From Pleurotus ostreatus/Saccharomyces cerevisiae fusant (lineage: Eukaryota > Opisthokonta): a stretch of 64,000 bases of DNA. The stretch covers positions 307,888 through 371,887 of the forward strand of contig JAMQCK010000003.1 of assembly GCA_024196135.1 (NCBI GenBank), written 5' to 3'. The position numbers were made by a program, and so were the translations under genes. This document shows positions 1 through 11,025 of the stretch, piece after piece (the stretch's first letter is position 1; each line of letters begins with the position of its first letter). The notes under the pieces were generated by a model that searched no databases, was not told where the DNA came from, and was given only the letters and a program-made list of their open reading frames with translations.

Positions 1-2
1 TG

Positions 3-98
3 CCAGCGATCATTGGTGCGGGTACGGCCATACTCATGGTGGGCGTCGTGGGTGCGCTCACGATGTCGAGCTGGTCGAGGCGGTCTCACGGTTCGTAA
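3..98 (+). CDS. C-terminal end of a membrane-protein gene (5' part outside window)
   Basis: An open frame runs in from the left edge and ends at a TAA at 96-98. It encodes about 31 residues: a glycine/isoleucine/valine-rich hydrophobic stretch (PAIIGAGTAILMVGVVGAL) followed by a short basic, serine-rich tail ending in SHGS. This looks like a last transmembrane helix with a cytosolic tail. The family cannot be recognised from so little. It could also be chance, but a clean hydrophobic helix directly followed by a positive tail and a stop is typical of a real gene end. Confidence 0.45.
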   Translation, partial: PAIIGAGTAILMVGVVGALTMSSWSRRSHGS

Positions 99-360
99 AC
101 GGTCTTTGCTTTGTTGATGTTTGCTTGGAACGATATGATGCTTCACGATATCCTCACCCTCACGGCTGTTACTGTACCATTACCTAGTACTTCTTGTAGT
201 AGACCTCACTGCCCAACTAGTCCAGCATCATGACACAGCTAGCGCTTTGCGGGCGTGATGCGCGCCACGTTACTTAGTTCGCGGGAGCTTGTTCGGAATC
301 GCACCTTGCCTCCCGCCACGACGACGACGGCGACGGCGGTCGCGCCGCGCGACAGCGCCC

Positions 361-2317
361 ATGACAGAAAAACGTAACAAGTTCCTGTACCGGTTCATCC
401 AGGACACAGTCTCCAGCGGACGGCGCCGCCTGTCTGGGAACGGAAGTCTCTCGCGTCTTGCCGCCATGTCCTCCCCGCGCCGCATCCGCGCCTCGTCCCC
501 CGCGATCCTGCAGCAGCCCGCAGAGCAGAGCCCCGAGGGCTCGGAGCGCGCGGAGGAGTCCGACTCGACGAGCACATCGCACTCGAACTCGGCCTCGCAC
601 TCGCACGGGCATGGCACGCTCTCGAACGCGGCGCGCCAGATCGACAAGGCGATGCGCTACCTGCTCGACTCGGACCACCACCGGAACGACAAGGGGGAAG
701 AGATATGGCTCATGGGCGTGTGCCACGCGCCGGGCGCGCCAGACTTCTATGCGGACTTCGCGACAAGGATATGGCTCACGTATCGCTCGGGCTTCGAGCT
801 CATCAGGGACCGGCAGCTGATCGATCTCCCGCCCCCGGTGGCTAGTCTGGATGGCCACCTGCAGGAGGAGTGGACGACAGATGAGGCCGAACCCCCTGGC
901 GCGTACGGATTCTCGTCGGACTCGGGGTGGGGGTGCATGCTGCGTACGGGGCAGAGTCTGCTGGCGAACGCGCTCTTGACGGCATGGTTCGGGCGAGGTG
1001 CGTCGTCTGTGCGTCTGCTATGATTCATAGGCTCATTAGCGCAGATTGGAGGCGGATATCGCAGGTGGAGACGCATCAGCATTCCCTCTACGTCCATCTG
1101 CTATCCCTATTCCTTGATACGCCACACCCGACTGCCCCTTTCAGTATTCATCGAATGGCACTTGCCGGGAAGCAACTGGGCAAGGATATCGGCCAATGGT
1201 TCGGTCCCAGCACTGCTGCAGGCGCTATCAAGTTGGTCAATGTGTCCCCACTCTATATCACCTGCTGATCTCATCACCAGGAATCTAGTCAGCGCATACC
1301 CCCTAGCTGGGATCGGTGTCGTCGTTGGCATGGACGGCGCGCTCTCCAAGTCGGAAGTGTTCACCGCCAGCCACTCGGACTGGTCTGACGAAGAGTCTGC
1401 CCTGGACTGGGGTGATCGTCCCGTCCTCATCCTCCTCAACCTCCGCCTGGGACTGGACCGCGTCAACCCGATATACTACGACACCATCAAGGCGCTCTTC
1501 ACATTCCCCCAATCAATCGGCATCGCGGGTGGTCGACCGTGCTCGTCCTACCACTTCGTGGGGGCGCAGGGCAGCGACTTGATCTACCTCGACCCGCATC
1601 ATACCCGCAACACCGTCCGAACCGTTACGGAGCAGGACAAGGAGCGCGAAAGGCAGGAGGAAGAAGAGCCCAAGCGCGGCTCGCGCTTCACCATCCGGCG
1701 CTCGCGGCAGCAGCCGTCGGTCTCGCCTGCCAAGTCGCCGCGCAGAGTGCCATCGTCGCCACCGCGGACGCCTTCGCCGCCATCGCCACTGCAGGTACCC
1801 GGGTCGCCACCACGCACCCCACCAGCATCTCCCCCTCCTACCTCCCGCTCCCCACCTACAACCCCGCCCCCACGACCGCACCTCAAGGTGCCCTCATCGC
1901 CGTCACCCGCGACGCGTTCTCTGTCGGTGCCCACCTCACCGGTGTCTCCGATTTCTCCATCCCTGGGCCCTACGGCGCCCCGACTACCCGACTCTTTGAA
2001 TACCCATTACCAGGTCGCGTTCACCCACGCGGACTTGGCTACTTTCCACTGTACGAACCCGAAGATGATGCCCATCAGCGCGCAAGACCCCAGTATGCTC
2101 GCTGGCTTCCTGTGCAAGGATATCGCGGACTGGGATGACTGGCGCGCGAGGATGGGTAGGGTGAGTGTGCGAGTATTTGACCGGTCGACGTGTCGCTGAT
2201 CCTCGTTCGTAGCTCCCCAACCAGATAATTTCCATCCAGGAGGGCAGTGTGAGGAATGTGGCGGATGTCAGCCTGGACGACATGCTCATGAGCGACGACG
2301 AAGATGAATTTGACTGA
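361..2317 (+). CDS. atg4: Atg4 cysteine protease (autophagy)
   Basis: Peptidase family C54, which cleaves the Atg8 C-terminus to expose the glycine for lipidation and later delipidates Atg8. Exons 361-997, 1045-1231, 1281-2160 and 2213-2317 give 602 residues. The catalytic Cys192 lies in SDSGWGCMLRTGQSLLA; the Asp-His pair is D379/H381 in LIYLDPHH. The substrate-groove segment SIGIAGGRPCSSYHFVG is intact. The first ATG of the frame (MTEKRNK) was chosen; the frame is open further upstream but without an ATG. The tail MLMSDDEDEFD is acidic and ends in an FD-like motif resembling the Atg8-interacting end of other Atg4 proteins. Residues about 388-512 form an extra Pro/Ser/Thr-rich stretch full of SP and TP pairs between the Asp-His pair and the last conserved block. 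Assignment is firm; the role of the insertion is unknown. Confidence 0.95.
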
Positions 2318-2817
2318 AGACGAGTGTGCTTCGCGAGCACCTTTTGACCGACACAGTAACCCTCTACTGCAGAGGCTGGGTGACGGCCTCCTGAAATAGC
2401 GCGTCCGGCCGCGGGCGCGTAGGAGCCACCCGACGATGAAAGCATGGCAGTCTTGGTTGGAAGGGGAACCATCTTGTGTTTCTAGGACCAGAGCGATCTG
2501 GCATCAGATTGCATACCGCAGGCAGGAGTGCTAGTGTCTTTATGATTTCTATGCTAATGTACAGTACCTATTATGCTCTACTTTGTCTGTATTCATGTGC
2601 AAAGGGTTATCTACCTGGATACTGGCTGGCAGTGATGTCCCGAATGGCCTTCGTTGGAGTTCCCGCACGTGACTCATGTTGAACAACGCGGTCGTGGGAA
2701 AAAGAGAGATTAGACACGTGTAGAACATGCCACGCCGCTTTGCCCGCCCGCATTTCTGTTACCCGGACCGCCATCTCGGACATTGGGTGTGCCTTCGCGT
2801 GCCGTACATCTGCAGCA
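2318..2817. other. Intergenic, atg4 3' end to Bqt4-like gene
   Basis: Tail-to-head spacer between two + strand genes. It should hold the atg4 3' UTR and the promoter of the next gene. No coding pattern, TATA box or repeat stands out. Confidence 0.5.
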
Positions 2818-4433
2818 ATGACACGCCCCAGTCTCCCCGTACGCTATGCGAACTCAAAGATCCAACATCTCCGTACGCGTTTTCCGCCTGGGACGCGCCA
2901 GTACCTGATCCCCTCGCAGTAAACTCTGGCGCCCCATTGCCACCAGTCAAGTACCAGGTCCTCACATGCCAGGGCACCGACATCATCGTACGTCGCACTG
3001 CATATCCCCCTACGCGGGAGTCGCTCACAGACCATAGGTTGGGCGTATGAAGGTTGAGACACCAACGGTGCGCGTCCACCCTTCGCGAAATGTCCACCCA
3101 CTGACGTCTCGCACAGAGCGCGGGCCACTCCTTCATCCTCCGCCGCTTCGATAGCGGTGCCATCTCCCTTACAACTATGTACCGCGCTGCCTTCCCCGAC
3201 GGCCCAGAAGATGTAGAGAAGAGCGAGTATCAATGGGTCAAGGAAAACAACGACCTCACCGGCACGAACGGCTCCTCCCGCGACACCTCCATCCCCCGCC
3301 TAGCCGGAACTTGGGTCCCGCCCTACGTTGCCCTTAAACTCGCCCAAGACTATGCCATCGCACCGCTCATCCAGATCATGGTGGATTCGAAGCCCGACCC
3401 GGATGTCCACTACCGCAAGAGCGCGAAGTCTGCAGCCAACTCCAAGGCATCGTCGGTGAACCCCCCACCAAACCCGCCAGCGCCCGCAGCGGCACCTCTT
3501 CGCTTCCTCAATGGCGCTCCAGCGTCCCCCGCTGTGGCGTCGCCTCCGTCCAAGCGGCGGAAGGAGTCGTCGCCTGGGCCATCGCCTGGACCCTTGCCGG
3601 TCGTTACGCCAGGGAAGACTGCGCCCCGCCGGTCTGCGCGCTCGCGCACGAGTCCCAGCCCGGCTCCGACGCCGACGCGCTTGACTCGCGCTCGGACGAA
3701 GAGCCCGCCGGTGACTGGTGCCCCGCCACCGACCTTCGGTGCCGCCATGTCTGGCATCCATGCGAGCGATGCCCCATCGCCTGCCAAGCCACCCTCCACT
3801 CGCGGCAGGCCACTTTCCAAGAGGGAAGCCGTTGTAACCATTCCTGCGAAGTCCCCAGTCAAGCCCTCTTCCCGCAAACAGAATGCCGTCCTAGTCAAGA
3901 AGGAAAGCCGCGTATCTGTTGCAGGCTCGGACGAGACTGCGGTGGAGGACACCCCGCGCGCGTCCAGATCCTACGAGAAAGTCGTCTCCACGTACGAGCG
4001 TGTGGAGACCGATGCGTCGGACGAGCCGCATCATGACGAGGACGAGGGCCACCAGGTCATGTCTGAGGCGATGGAGGAGATGCACCGTGCCGACATCCAG
4101 GAGCAGAAGCAGATGGTGTCCGAGATCATGGCCGCAGGCGGGCGGGATATGAACGTCGACGCGGGCTCTTCCTCCAAGCGCGCGCGCGAGGACGACGACG
4201 ACGAGCTACCGAAGTCGTTCGAGCCAAAGGAGCCGGAGACCGAGATGCGGCTCATCAAGTCGAACTCGCGCGTGGGGGCAGTCGCGCCGGAGCGGAAGGC
4301 GGCGGCGTGGGGCACTGGATTGTTTGTGTTTGGTGTGGGCGCTTTGTGAGTGGCATTCTCTTTTTGAGATGAACGTGGTGCTGACGAGTTCTCCAGGACG
4401 CTTCTGCCGAATCTGGCCAGCCAGTGGCTATAG
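2818..4433 (+). CDS. Bqt4-like KilA-N/APSES-domain protein with C-terminal membrane anchor
   Basis: Exons 2818-2872, 2920-2987, 3038-3067 (only 30 bases), 3117-4345 and 4397-4433 give 472 residues. Residues about 26-150 form a KilA-N/APSES fold: PVKYQVLTCQG, GHSFILRRFDSGAISLTTMY, EYQWVKENNDLTG and LAGTWVPPYVALKLAQDY. This version of the domain, followed by a long Ser/Pro-rich and acidic middle and ending in one hydrophobic helix (WGTGLFVFGVGALTLLPNL), is the layout of fission yeast Bqt4, an inner-nuclear-membrane protein that anchors telomeres. APSES transcription factors (Swi4/Mbp1 type) instead carry ankyrin repeats and no membrane helix, so an anchor role is more likely than a classical activator; direct DNA binding is still possible. 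The start was chosen because the 47-base first intron joins two frames that each stop otherwise. Confidence 0.85.
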
Positions 4434-5103
4434 ACGATATCATGTTCAGCGTTCTCGGTATCTATGACCCTCGACGAATTTATTTTCTTTTCTATCCTCC
4501 GCGATGCTCTTTCGTCGCTTTCCCTCGCGATGGCCCTCGTCGCTATCCCTTGCGATGGCCCTCGTCGCCGTCTTCCGTCTGCCATGCCAGTGGAGACTGT
4601 CCTTCGCGATGGTCCTCCGTTGCTAGCATCCTCGTTCACCCGTATATATGTCTATGTCTAGCTTTCGTTTTGTAGTGTACTCGGCCAGGAGAGTGGTGTA
4701 AATCTATATAATGACCTTATGACCTGTAATCGGGCTGCGCGCGGATGAATGGGCTGTGCGCGGATTGTGGAGGGCGATCCTGACAAGCTGCAAATTTGGA
4801 GTGGACGAACTTGAAGTTGGACGCCTCACACACGGCGCACGTGGCAGTGCAGGCGCTTGCTGCGCGCCACCATCAGGATCTGCGGTCGAATGCTGAATTC
4901 TTCATAACTTTTGCTGTTGTATCGTCCGCCTGAAGATTCTGCACCGACCGTTCTTGCTGTCGATCTGACTGCTACGGCGATGAGCACTCAAGCGTGAACA
5001 ACGCCCACGACCAACCATTTTCGCTCGTGAAGTCGATCTGCGAGTCGGAAAGCTGGGCAAGCTGGAACGACACCGAGAAGCTGGCACGACACCAGGGAGC
5101 TAC
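4434..5103. other. Intergenic spacer
   Basis: Contains the degenerate 24-base tandem repeat listed separately (4491-4626). Apart from that it is expected to hold the 3' UTR of the Bqt4-like gene and the promoter of the paraoxonase-like gene. No gene seen. Confidence 0.5.
4491..4626. repeat. Degenerate minisatellite, about 24-base unit
   Basis: Four to five imperfect copies of a unit built around CGCGATGGCCCTCGTCGC. The two central copies are nearly identical (CCCTCGCGATGGCCCTCGTC and CCCTTGCGATGGCCCTCGTC); the outer copies are decayed. It starts about 60 bases after the stop codon, so it probably lies in the 3' UTR or terminator of the preceding gene. Confidence 0.65.
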
Positions 5104-6639
5104 CATGCGATATACGTCTGCTATTGCGGCGCTTATACTGGTGTGTAATTCAACGCATGTGAGCAAGGGAAACGCTGAACTTGACCCAGAGCGTCCTCGT
5201 TTGGCGAGGGAGACGCCTGCTATACAATAACTTGCTCTTTACGCCGCCTCTCCCTCCTGCTTACTATGCCCATGGGAACGCTACGCAGCAATGTGCTTCC
5301 CCTCGTGCAGACGACGCCCCCTTCCATCTCGCAACCGACGCCAAGTCCTCTTCTGCAAACGAGTTCAAGTACTGCGAGGACGCGGTTTTCTGGGATATAC
5401 ATCCTCACGCCAGACAAGCGCATTCTACGCGTCGCGCTATCATCAGCTGCGATGCGGGCAGGAAGGCGTGGAACACCGTCATGGGTCCTTTGCTAGACCC
5501 CGAGCGGAAGGGCTCACTGTGGGTTATGGACGTTGCCAAGGGCGCGGCGCCAGTGCGTCTCGAACTCGCGGGGTTTCCGCCTGACCATGACTTCCACCCA
5601 CTTGGCTTGGACGTTTATCCATCCCACGACGGCGAGCCCTCCAACCTCTTTGTCGTCAACCACGCAAGGGGACGCACCTGTATCGAACAGTTCTCAGTCT
5701 CGCCGTCTGGGGAGGCAGTTGCGACCTACGTCCGCACCCTGGACTCTCTCTACTTCAATTCGGTGAGTCCATCATGCCCTCGTCAGCGAGTCTGTATGCA
5801 TTCCGCGGAACGCCTTCCGCCTTATGTTGTTCATATCTTTCCAATGTTGCGCCTTACATACCTGGCTGACGTCCGCCTGCCAGGCAAACTCGCTGGCGCT
5901 TACGTCCCCAACTAGTTTCCTGGTCACGAACGACCACCTCTTCACACGGCGCCTGCCGTTCCCGCTCAACCACCTCCTCCCAATCACCGAATCTATTTTG
6001 TCGCTGCCCCTAGGCTGGGTTGCGCACGTTAGGCTCGAGCCGGAAGATGACCGTTCGGACCGCGAGGATGCCGAGTCCGCGGCAGGCTCGCCACAAGCTA
6101 TTGCCACCGTCGACGTAGTGGCACCCTTCATTCCCTTCCCCAACGGCGTCGCGGTCTCGCCCACCCGCGATACTGTGGCCGTGGCTTCGACCACCACCGC
6201 GGAGGTCCGTCTTTACCACGTAGCAGGCCGCTCCAGCCATGTGTCTTTCATACCGGACTTGACGAACTATGGGCTTGAACTTATGGACACCGTCCCGCTC
6301 CCTTTCCTGCCCGACAACCTCCACTTTGCGGACGATGGCTCGCTCGTTGTCGCTGGGCACCCGAACTTCCCCAAGTTGGCCGCCCTTGCGAGGGGTGGCA
6401 CGGACCCTGCGGGCAGCTGGGTCGTGCGCATCGCGAGGAAGGACGTAGAAAAGCCTGGTCATGACGCTCCGGCCCCCGACACGGTACATCCACGCTACGA
6501 CATTCAAACCATATATCAGAGCAATGGCGCCCAGCTGCAGACCTCGAGCGCCGGGCTGTACGATGTGGGGAAGGGCCTATTGATCATGGCGGGGTTGTAT
6601 GCGGAGCCGGGCGTGTTGATGTGCGCCTCGGCGTCGTGA
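5104..6639 (+). CDS. Paraoxonase/arylesterase-like six-bladed propeller protein, membrane-anchored
   Basis: Exons 5104-5139, 5190-5762 and 5884-6639 give 454 residues. The N-terminus (MRYTSAIAALILSVLVW) is a hydrophobic anchor, as in paraoxonases, which keep their signal anchor. The conserved PON calcium-site blocks are present in order: EYK-like FKYCEDAVFW, HPLGLDVYP, LFVVNHARG, NSLALTSPTSFLVTNDHLF, PFPNGVAVSP and LPDNLHFADDGSLVVAGHPN. In characterised PONs the equivalent Asn/Asp residues hold two calcium ions and the enzyme hydrolyses lactones and aryl esters. The substrate here cannot be told from sequence. Splicing out 5140-5189 fuses the anchor in frame to the propeller; the alternative start without it lacks an ATG. 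Confidence 0.85.
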
Positions 6640-9012
6640 TGCAGTCTTCTCTATGCTTATTCAAGGCTCTGTGTCCTTCTGTGCCGCTCGAGTCGGGGGC
6701 AGTATAGAGATGACGAGTGATAGATGGCTCTCGTCGACATCTTGCCAGTTCCCTCGAACTTGAAGCGGGGCTGCTTTCCCCACGTGCGGCTCGATCTCAG
6801 GCATCTGCAGGCGAAGCAGGGTAGCAAGGAATAGACTGGCTGGCGCTCGGGGTCAGTTTCATATGGTACAGAGAACCAGGGGAAGATGGAGGACGCGGAG
6901 AACGCGGGAAAAGCGGCTAGCGATCGAGGAGAAGGGTTCGCAGACGACGAAGGCTTCAGTTGTGCGTATGCTCTCGAACCGTTCTTTTCCTCGCAGGTTA
7001 CTGACTCGAATGATTATTTAGCTGTCCGTCGTAGTCCTATCGACGATATATCAGCGTCTACGATGCGTAATCCTCGGTATAGCCCGCTTCAATTGAGGAC
7101 AAGCCATGTCTGCGAAAGTTCAACCATTCTCAATCACGTGTTGCCGGTGCCATCAATGCCCTCAGCCTGCCATCGCCCTTCTGTCACGCACCCTCACGCC
7201 GTCGGATGTCCGCTTCTGTCCGCGTCCAGGGCTTTCGAACCCCCGAACATACTACCAATCAATTTTGAGCATGTAAGTCCGCGACATAGCCCGGGATTTG
7301 CGAAGCGATAGTTCCGACTGTTTACGGCAAACGCGCCCACCAATTATGGCTGCTGGCCCTTGACTCGTCATGATCTGATGCCGATTTACGAGCTCGCCGC
7401 TCACCCTCGACACAGCAAGAGCTTGCCCTCCGCCGTTGCTGATCTTGCGCTCGGTGCCATACAGAACCCTTCCTCGGCGCGCAAGAAGACCGTGTTACTA
7501 AATGCTACCAGCAGAATGCGCTACACCGACGGCAAACGGACGCTGAATGCATAACTAGGGTCTCTCACCGACAAACAGCCACCGTATTGACCTCGCCATC
7601 GTCACCTGAACTGCCCTCGGTCACCCGAGGAAGGCTGGTCGTAGGGCAAACGGAAGCCTTGAGGCGAGTAAATAAGCCCACGAAGGTTTAGAGTTCAATC
7701 GTGCTGTGGCATGTTCAAGATCCCTTCCATGCGGCGACGACCAACTCTATTACACTGTGGAAGGACTCCGCGAACGAAGCTCTGTCATGTGAGTCGAAAT
7801 GTGCCTTCATTGTTGCTCATGCCGTTGACGTACTTTCCGGCTCACATCAGGCCTTGTGCAGGGAGGGTTCCCCCTTGGGTTGCTCGCGGTTTCCTGCCGG
7901 TAAGATTTCAAGTGCATCGAATGTGCGTGCGTCTCGCCTTCCCCATCGGCGACAACGCTACGGCGTCCTCGTTCTCCTCTCGCGCTCATAATCGCGCGGC
8001 GGGGCTTCCTCTGGAAGAATATCGTCGCCTACGCTACGACCACGGAATGTGGTTCACTGCGCGATCCTCATCACAATCACACGGCTTGGCAGGTAGCCTA
8101 GAAGCGCAGAGGTTGATGGAGTACCCTCGAAAGACAGACGGGACCGCGCAAATGCCACAATAGAGATCGTGCGACGGTGACATCAAAATGACTATTCCAG
8201 AGGCCCAGGGTGTTCGATGGCAACTTGAGCAACAAGCTCAACGGAAGCTCCACTCGTGCGTGCGTGCCCCTGCTCCTCATTACCCCGCTGTATACCAACA
8301 GAACGCAGAACGACTTCATACTCGCCACAAATGGGCCTCTGCTCATCGAAGAAGCAAAAGGCATCTTATGGTGAGCGGACCGTCCCTGTAGCAGATGGAC
8401 TCACGTACACAGCGTGAAGAGCTTCCTATTTGCAAGACTCATGTCGCGCGGACATGAAAGCGAGCGAAGATCCCAAATCTCGCAGAGCGATCGCCGCCCG
8501 GGGTGGCCACGCCCCTTCTCTCTCGTGAGTACGGACACATTGGCCACCAGATGAACGCGTCCATTGTATGGTCGGACAGCCTTTCCCCGAATCGCGCCAT
8601 ATGGTACAACGCCCTGCACATACCTCTTGGCTCAGATTACCCTTCCATCTCGTCAGTGCCAACAATGAGGCGCGCGATTTTTCCACCCTTGAACGACATC
8701 ATCCCCATTTGAATGCGTGTCGAGCGAGCCATCGCTCAGCGGGGCCTCGGAAAACAGCCGCGTGCGTTGCGTTTTTCCGTATACAATGAATGAGACCCCG
8801 CCCAAGCGCTATGTCACAACCCTACAGGCCATTCAGAAGCCATCATCCAGCATCATCACCGCGGCGGCAATCCTCAACCTCTTACGAGTCTGCAGGGACT
8901 CCCACGATGGCTGGCCAGGTATAAAAGGGAGGCTGACTTGGCCTACTTTCCTCAGTCGAACCCACACCGACTACCTCGAGCCCGCTCCAGCCTACTCCCT
9001 AGCCCTTCAGCC
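6640..9012. other. Long intergenic region without a supportable gene
   Basis: About 2.4 kb. Several medium open frames exist (for example 6886-7311, starting MEDAENAGKAASDRGEGF), and short intron-like segments can be drawn, but no frame shows a recognisable domain, consistent splice phases or continuity. The last 100 bases form the promoter of the sc15-like gene. It may hold a decayed gene; I see nothing that can be named. Confidence 0.5.
8920..8926 (+). promoter_or_regulatory. TATA box of the sc15-like gene
   Basis: TATAAAA, 93 bases before the ATG at 9013, in GC-rich surroundings and followed by a pyrimidine-rich stretch. Position and sequence fit a strongly expressed secreted-protein gene. 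Confidence 0.6.
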
Positions 9013-9746
9013 ATGTACGCTCAGCGCCTCGTCTCCTTCTTCCTCTTCTTCCTCACCCTCGGCCTGTTCACGGTCGCTGCCCCCACCGAGGCGCAGACTG
9101 GTGTCGCCAGGCGCCAGGACGCGGACGGCCTCACGCAGGTCTTCCAGACTCTCTCGGACAAGGTCAAGGTCATCACGCCTCAGATCGGTCAGTATCCTCT
9201 TCCATCGTCAGCCTACGGTGCGCTCATCGTACAACAGAGTCTGCGGCCGACTCGGGCGACGCGAAGGATGAGGACGTCGTTGCCCTCGTGCAGCAGCTCC
9301 TTGACTCGCTCAACGAGGCCAACGACGGCATCGAGGAGCTCAAGGGCAAGCCGAGCGGCGGCCACCCCCCCAAGCCGGACGTTCTTGCCGCGCTCATCGC
9401 CGAGATCCTCAAGGTACGTTACTGCTCCTGCCTTACCTTCTTCACAAACTGATCCCTACGATATCAGGATGTTCTCAAGGTCCTACACGTCGTCCTCGTC
9501 AAGCTCGGCCTCGCCATCCCAGGCCTGTCGCCCCTGCTCATCGCTATCGACGCGGCTCTCGCGAACATTCTCCACGGCGTCGAGTTCCTCTTGGCCGGTG
9601 TCCTGAAGCTGGTTGCGGGCCTGTACGCAATTTTTCACTTTTACCGCCAGCGCCGTACACTGACATCTCTTTCTAGCCTCAAGGATGTCGCGGGTCTTCT
9701 CTACGACCTCAGCTTCGGCCTGCTCCTCGCCGCGCTGGGCTTCTAA
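9013..9746 (+). CDS. sc15-like small secreted hydrophobic protein
   Basis: Exons 9013-9187, 9238-9413, 9468-9622 and 9677-9746 give 191 residues. The start MYAQRLVSFFLFFLTLGLFT is a signal peptide, followed by a short stretch with AR-RQ dibasic-like sites (about residues 30-37). The segment LTQVFQTLSDKVKVITPQI leads to an acidic linker, and the C-terminal half is a leucine/glycine/alanine-rich run of predicted membrane-active helices (VLVKLGLAIPGL, LLAGVLKLVAGLLKDVAGLL, LLLAALGF). This order matches my memory of the sc15 family of abundant secreted proteins of mushroom-forming fungi, whose function is unclear; they have been linked to aerial growth and surfaces. No cysteine pattern of hydrophobins is present. 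Confidence 0.75.
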
Positions 9747-11025
9747 AGCGCAACTTGTTGATTGGCGGATCGGTACCATCCCGGGCCGGAGCTGAATTGA
9801 ATGATCTTCCTTTACGATTTCTTACCTTTCATATGTTCTGGCTTGTAACGGCAATGTAGAAAGCTGCGCGAATGAATTTTGTATCGTGTAACTGTCATCG
9901 TGATGTTCAAAGAGCGTGAGCCTAGAAGCGATGAGGCATCAAAAGCTTTTGGTCACTGGTATGAAGCCTTTGGAGGCGCATAACCAGCGATTGTTCTCCA
10001 GAGTGCAGCTGCAGGAACTTCAACATCACGTGGAAGCTGCGTGATCTACAAGTGACCTGCTGTCACGATGAGCGAAACCGTGACACGGCCGGTGTACAAG
10101 CATCACCATGAATTCTCCCTCATGTTCTTGCGAGCCACTACATCTGTGTATGCGCCCGATGCAAGCAGAATTCCATACTGAGCAGACCATGCCAGCAACC
10201 GAGTGCCTTGTCCGTGGACCCATTGACACCCATAACATCTGATGGTCCGTGCGTCGCCCGTTTACTATAAGAGCCCCTCCTTCTCACCCCGGTTCCTTAC
10301 CACTCTGGCCTTTTGGCTTAGATCAAGTGTAGTATCTGTTCTTAAAAGTTTAACCACTTTTACCGAAGCACTGCTTCGTGTTATGGTTATCCAATTTTTG
10401 TCGCCCCTGCTCCCTGGGCTCTGCTTGCAACCCGGGGACGCGATGACCTTGCCGCTGCAGTACAGGCTTGTGTCGTCGGGGGAATCTCCTTACACCTTTC
10501 TCTTTGAGCTCCGTATCATCCCGCGTCTGTCGATGTGGTGAGGTCGGGCGCAAAAGGATTGGTTGCGTTGCCTTCTCGGACTGGAGCTGTGCTATACATG
10601 TCTGACGGAGGTTGGGGATTTGTTCAGAAAAGTACGGTAGTAGCAGACGTTCTTGTTGGATGGTTCAAAGATTGCTTCATCGTACCCATGCGGAATTTTG
10701 AGGTGACTCACCGCAATCTTCGAGTTGGTACCAGCTAGCCCCGTGCATGGCCAAAAAGCACCTTCGTAGGTAAGTGTGCTTGAATCGCACTCGGGCCATC
10801 ACACCTCTGTTCTGGTCAGCGGTCGACAATACAAGTACTCTCCAAGCTACGTCTCGTCTTACGAGACATCCACGACACACCTCAATCCAGGATATGACTT
10901 CCTTCGCACCCCCGCGTATGCATAGCAAGGACTCGCGATCTGCGGTTCGGTTCTCAGCAAATCAGGATGGAAACTCGTCGATGGATAGCAATGATACAAG
11001 TGCTAACGATACACGTGGAATAAAC
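9747..11025. other. Convergent intergenic region (sc15-like and P0 3' ends)
   Basis: About 1.3 kb between genes that converge. An open frame at 10242-10541 (99 codons) has no recognisable features and no splice partners. No repeats or RNA genes seen. Confidence 0.45.

Noticed and set aside
6886..7311. 141-codon open frame starting MEDAENAGKAAS
   Set aside because: First 25 codons look plausible, but the rest changes character and no spliced continuation keeps an open frame with known features.
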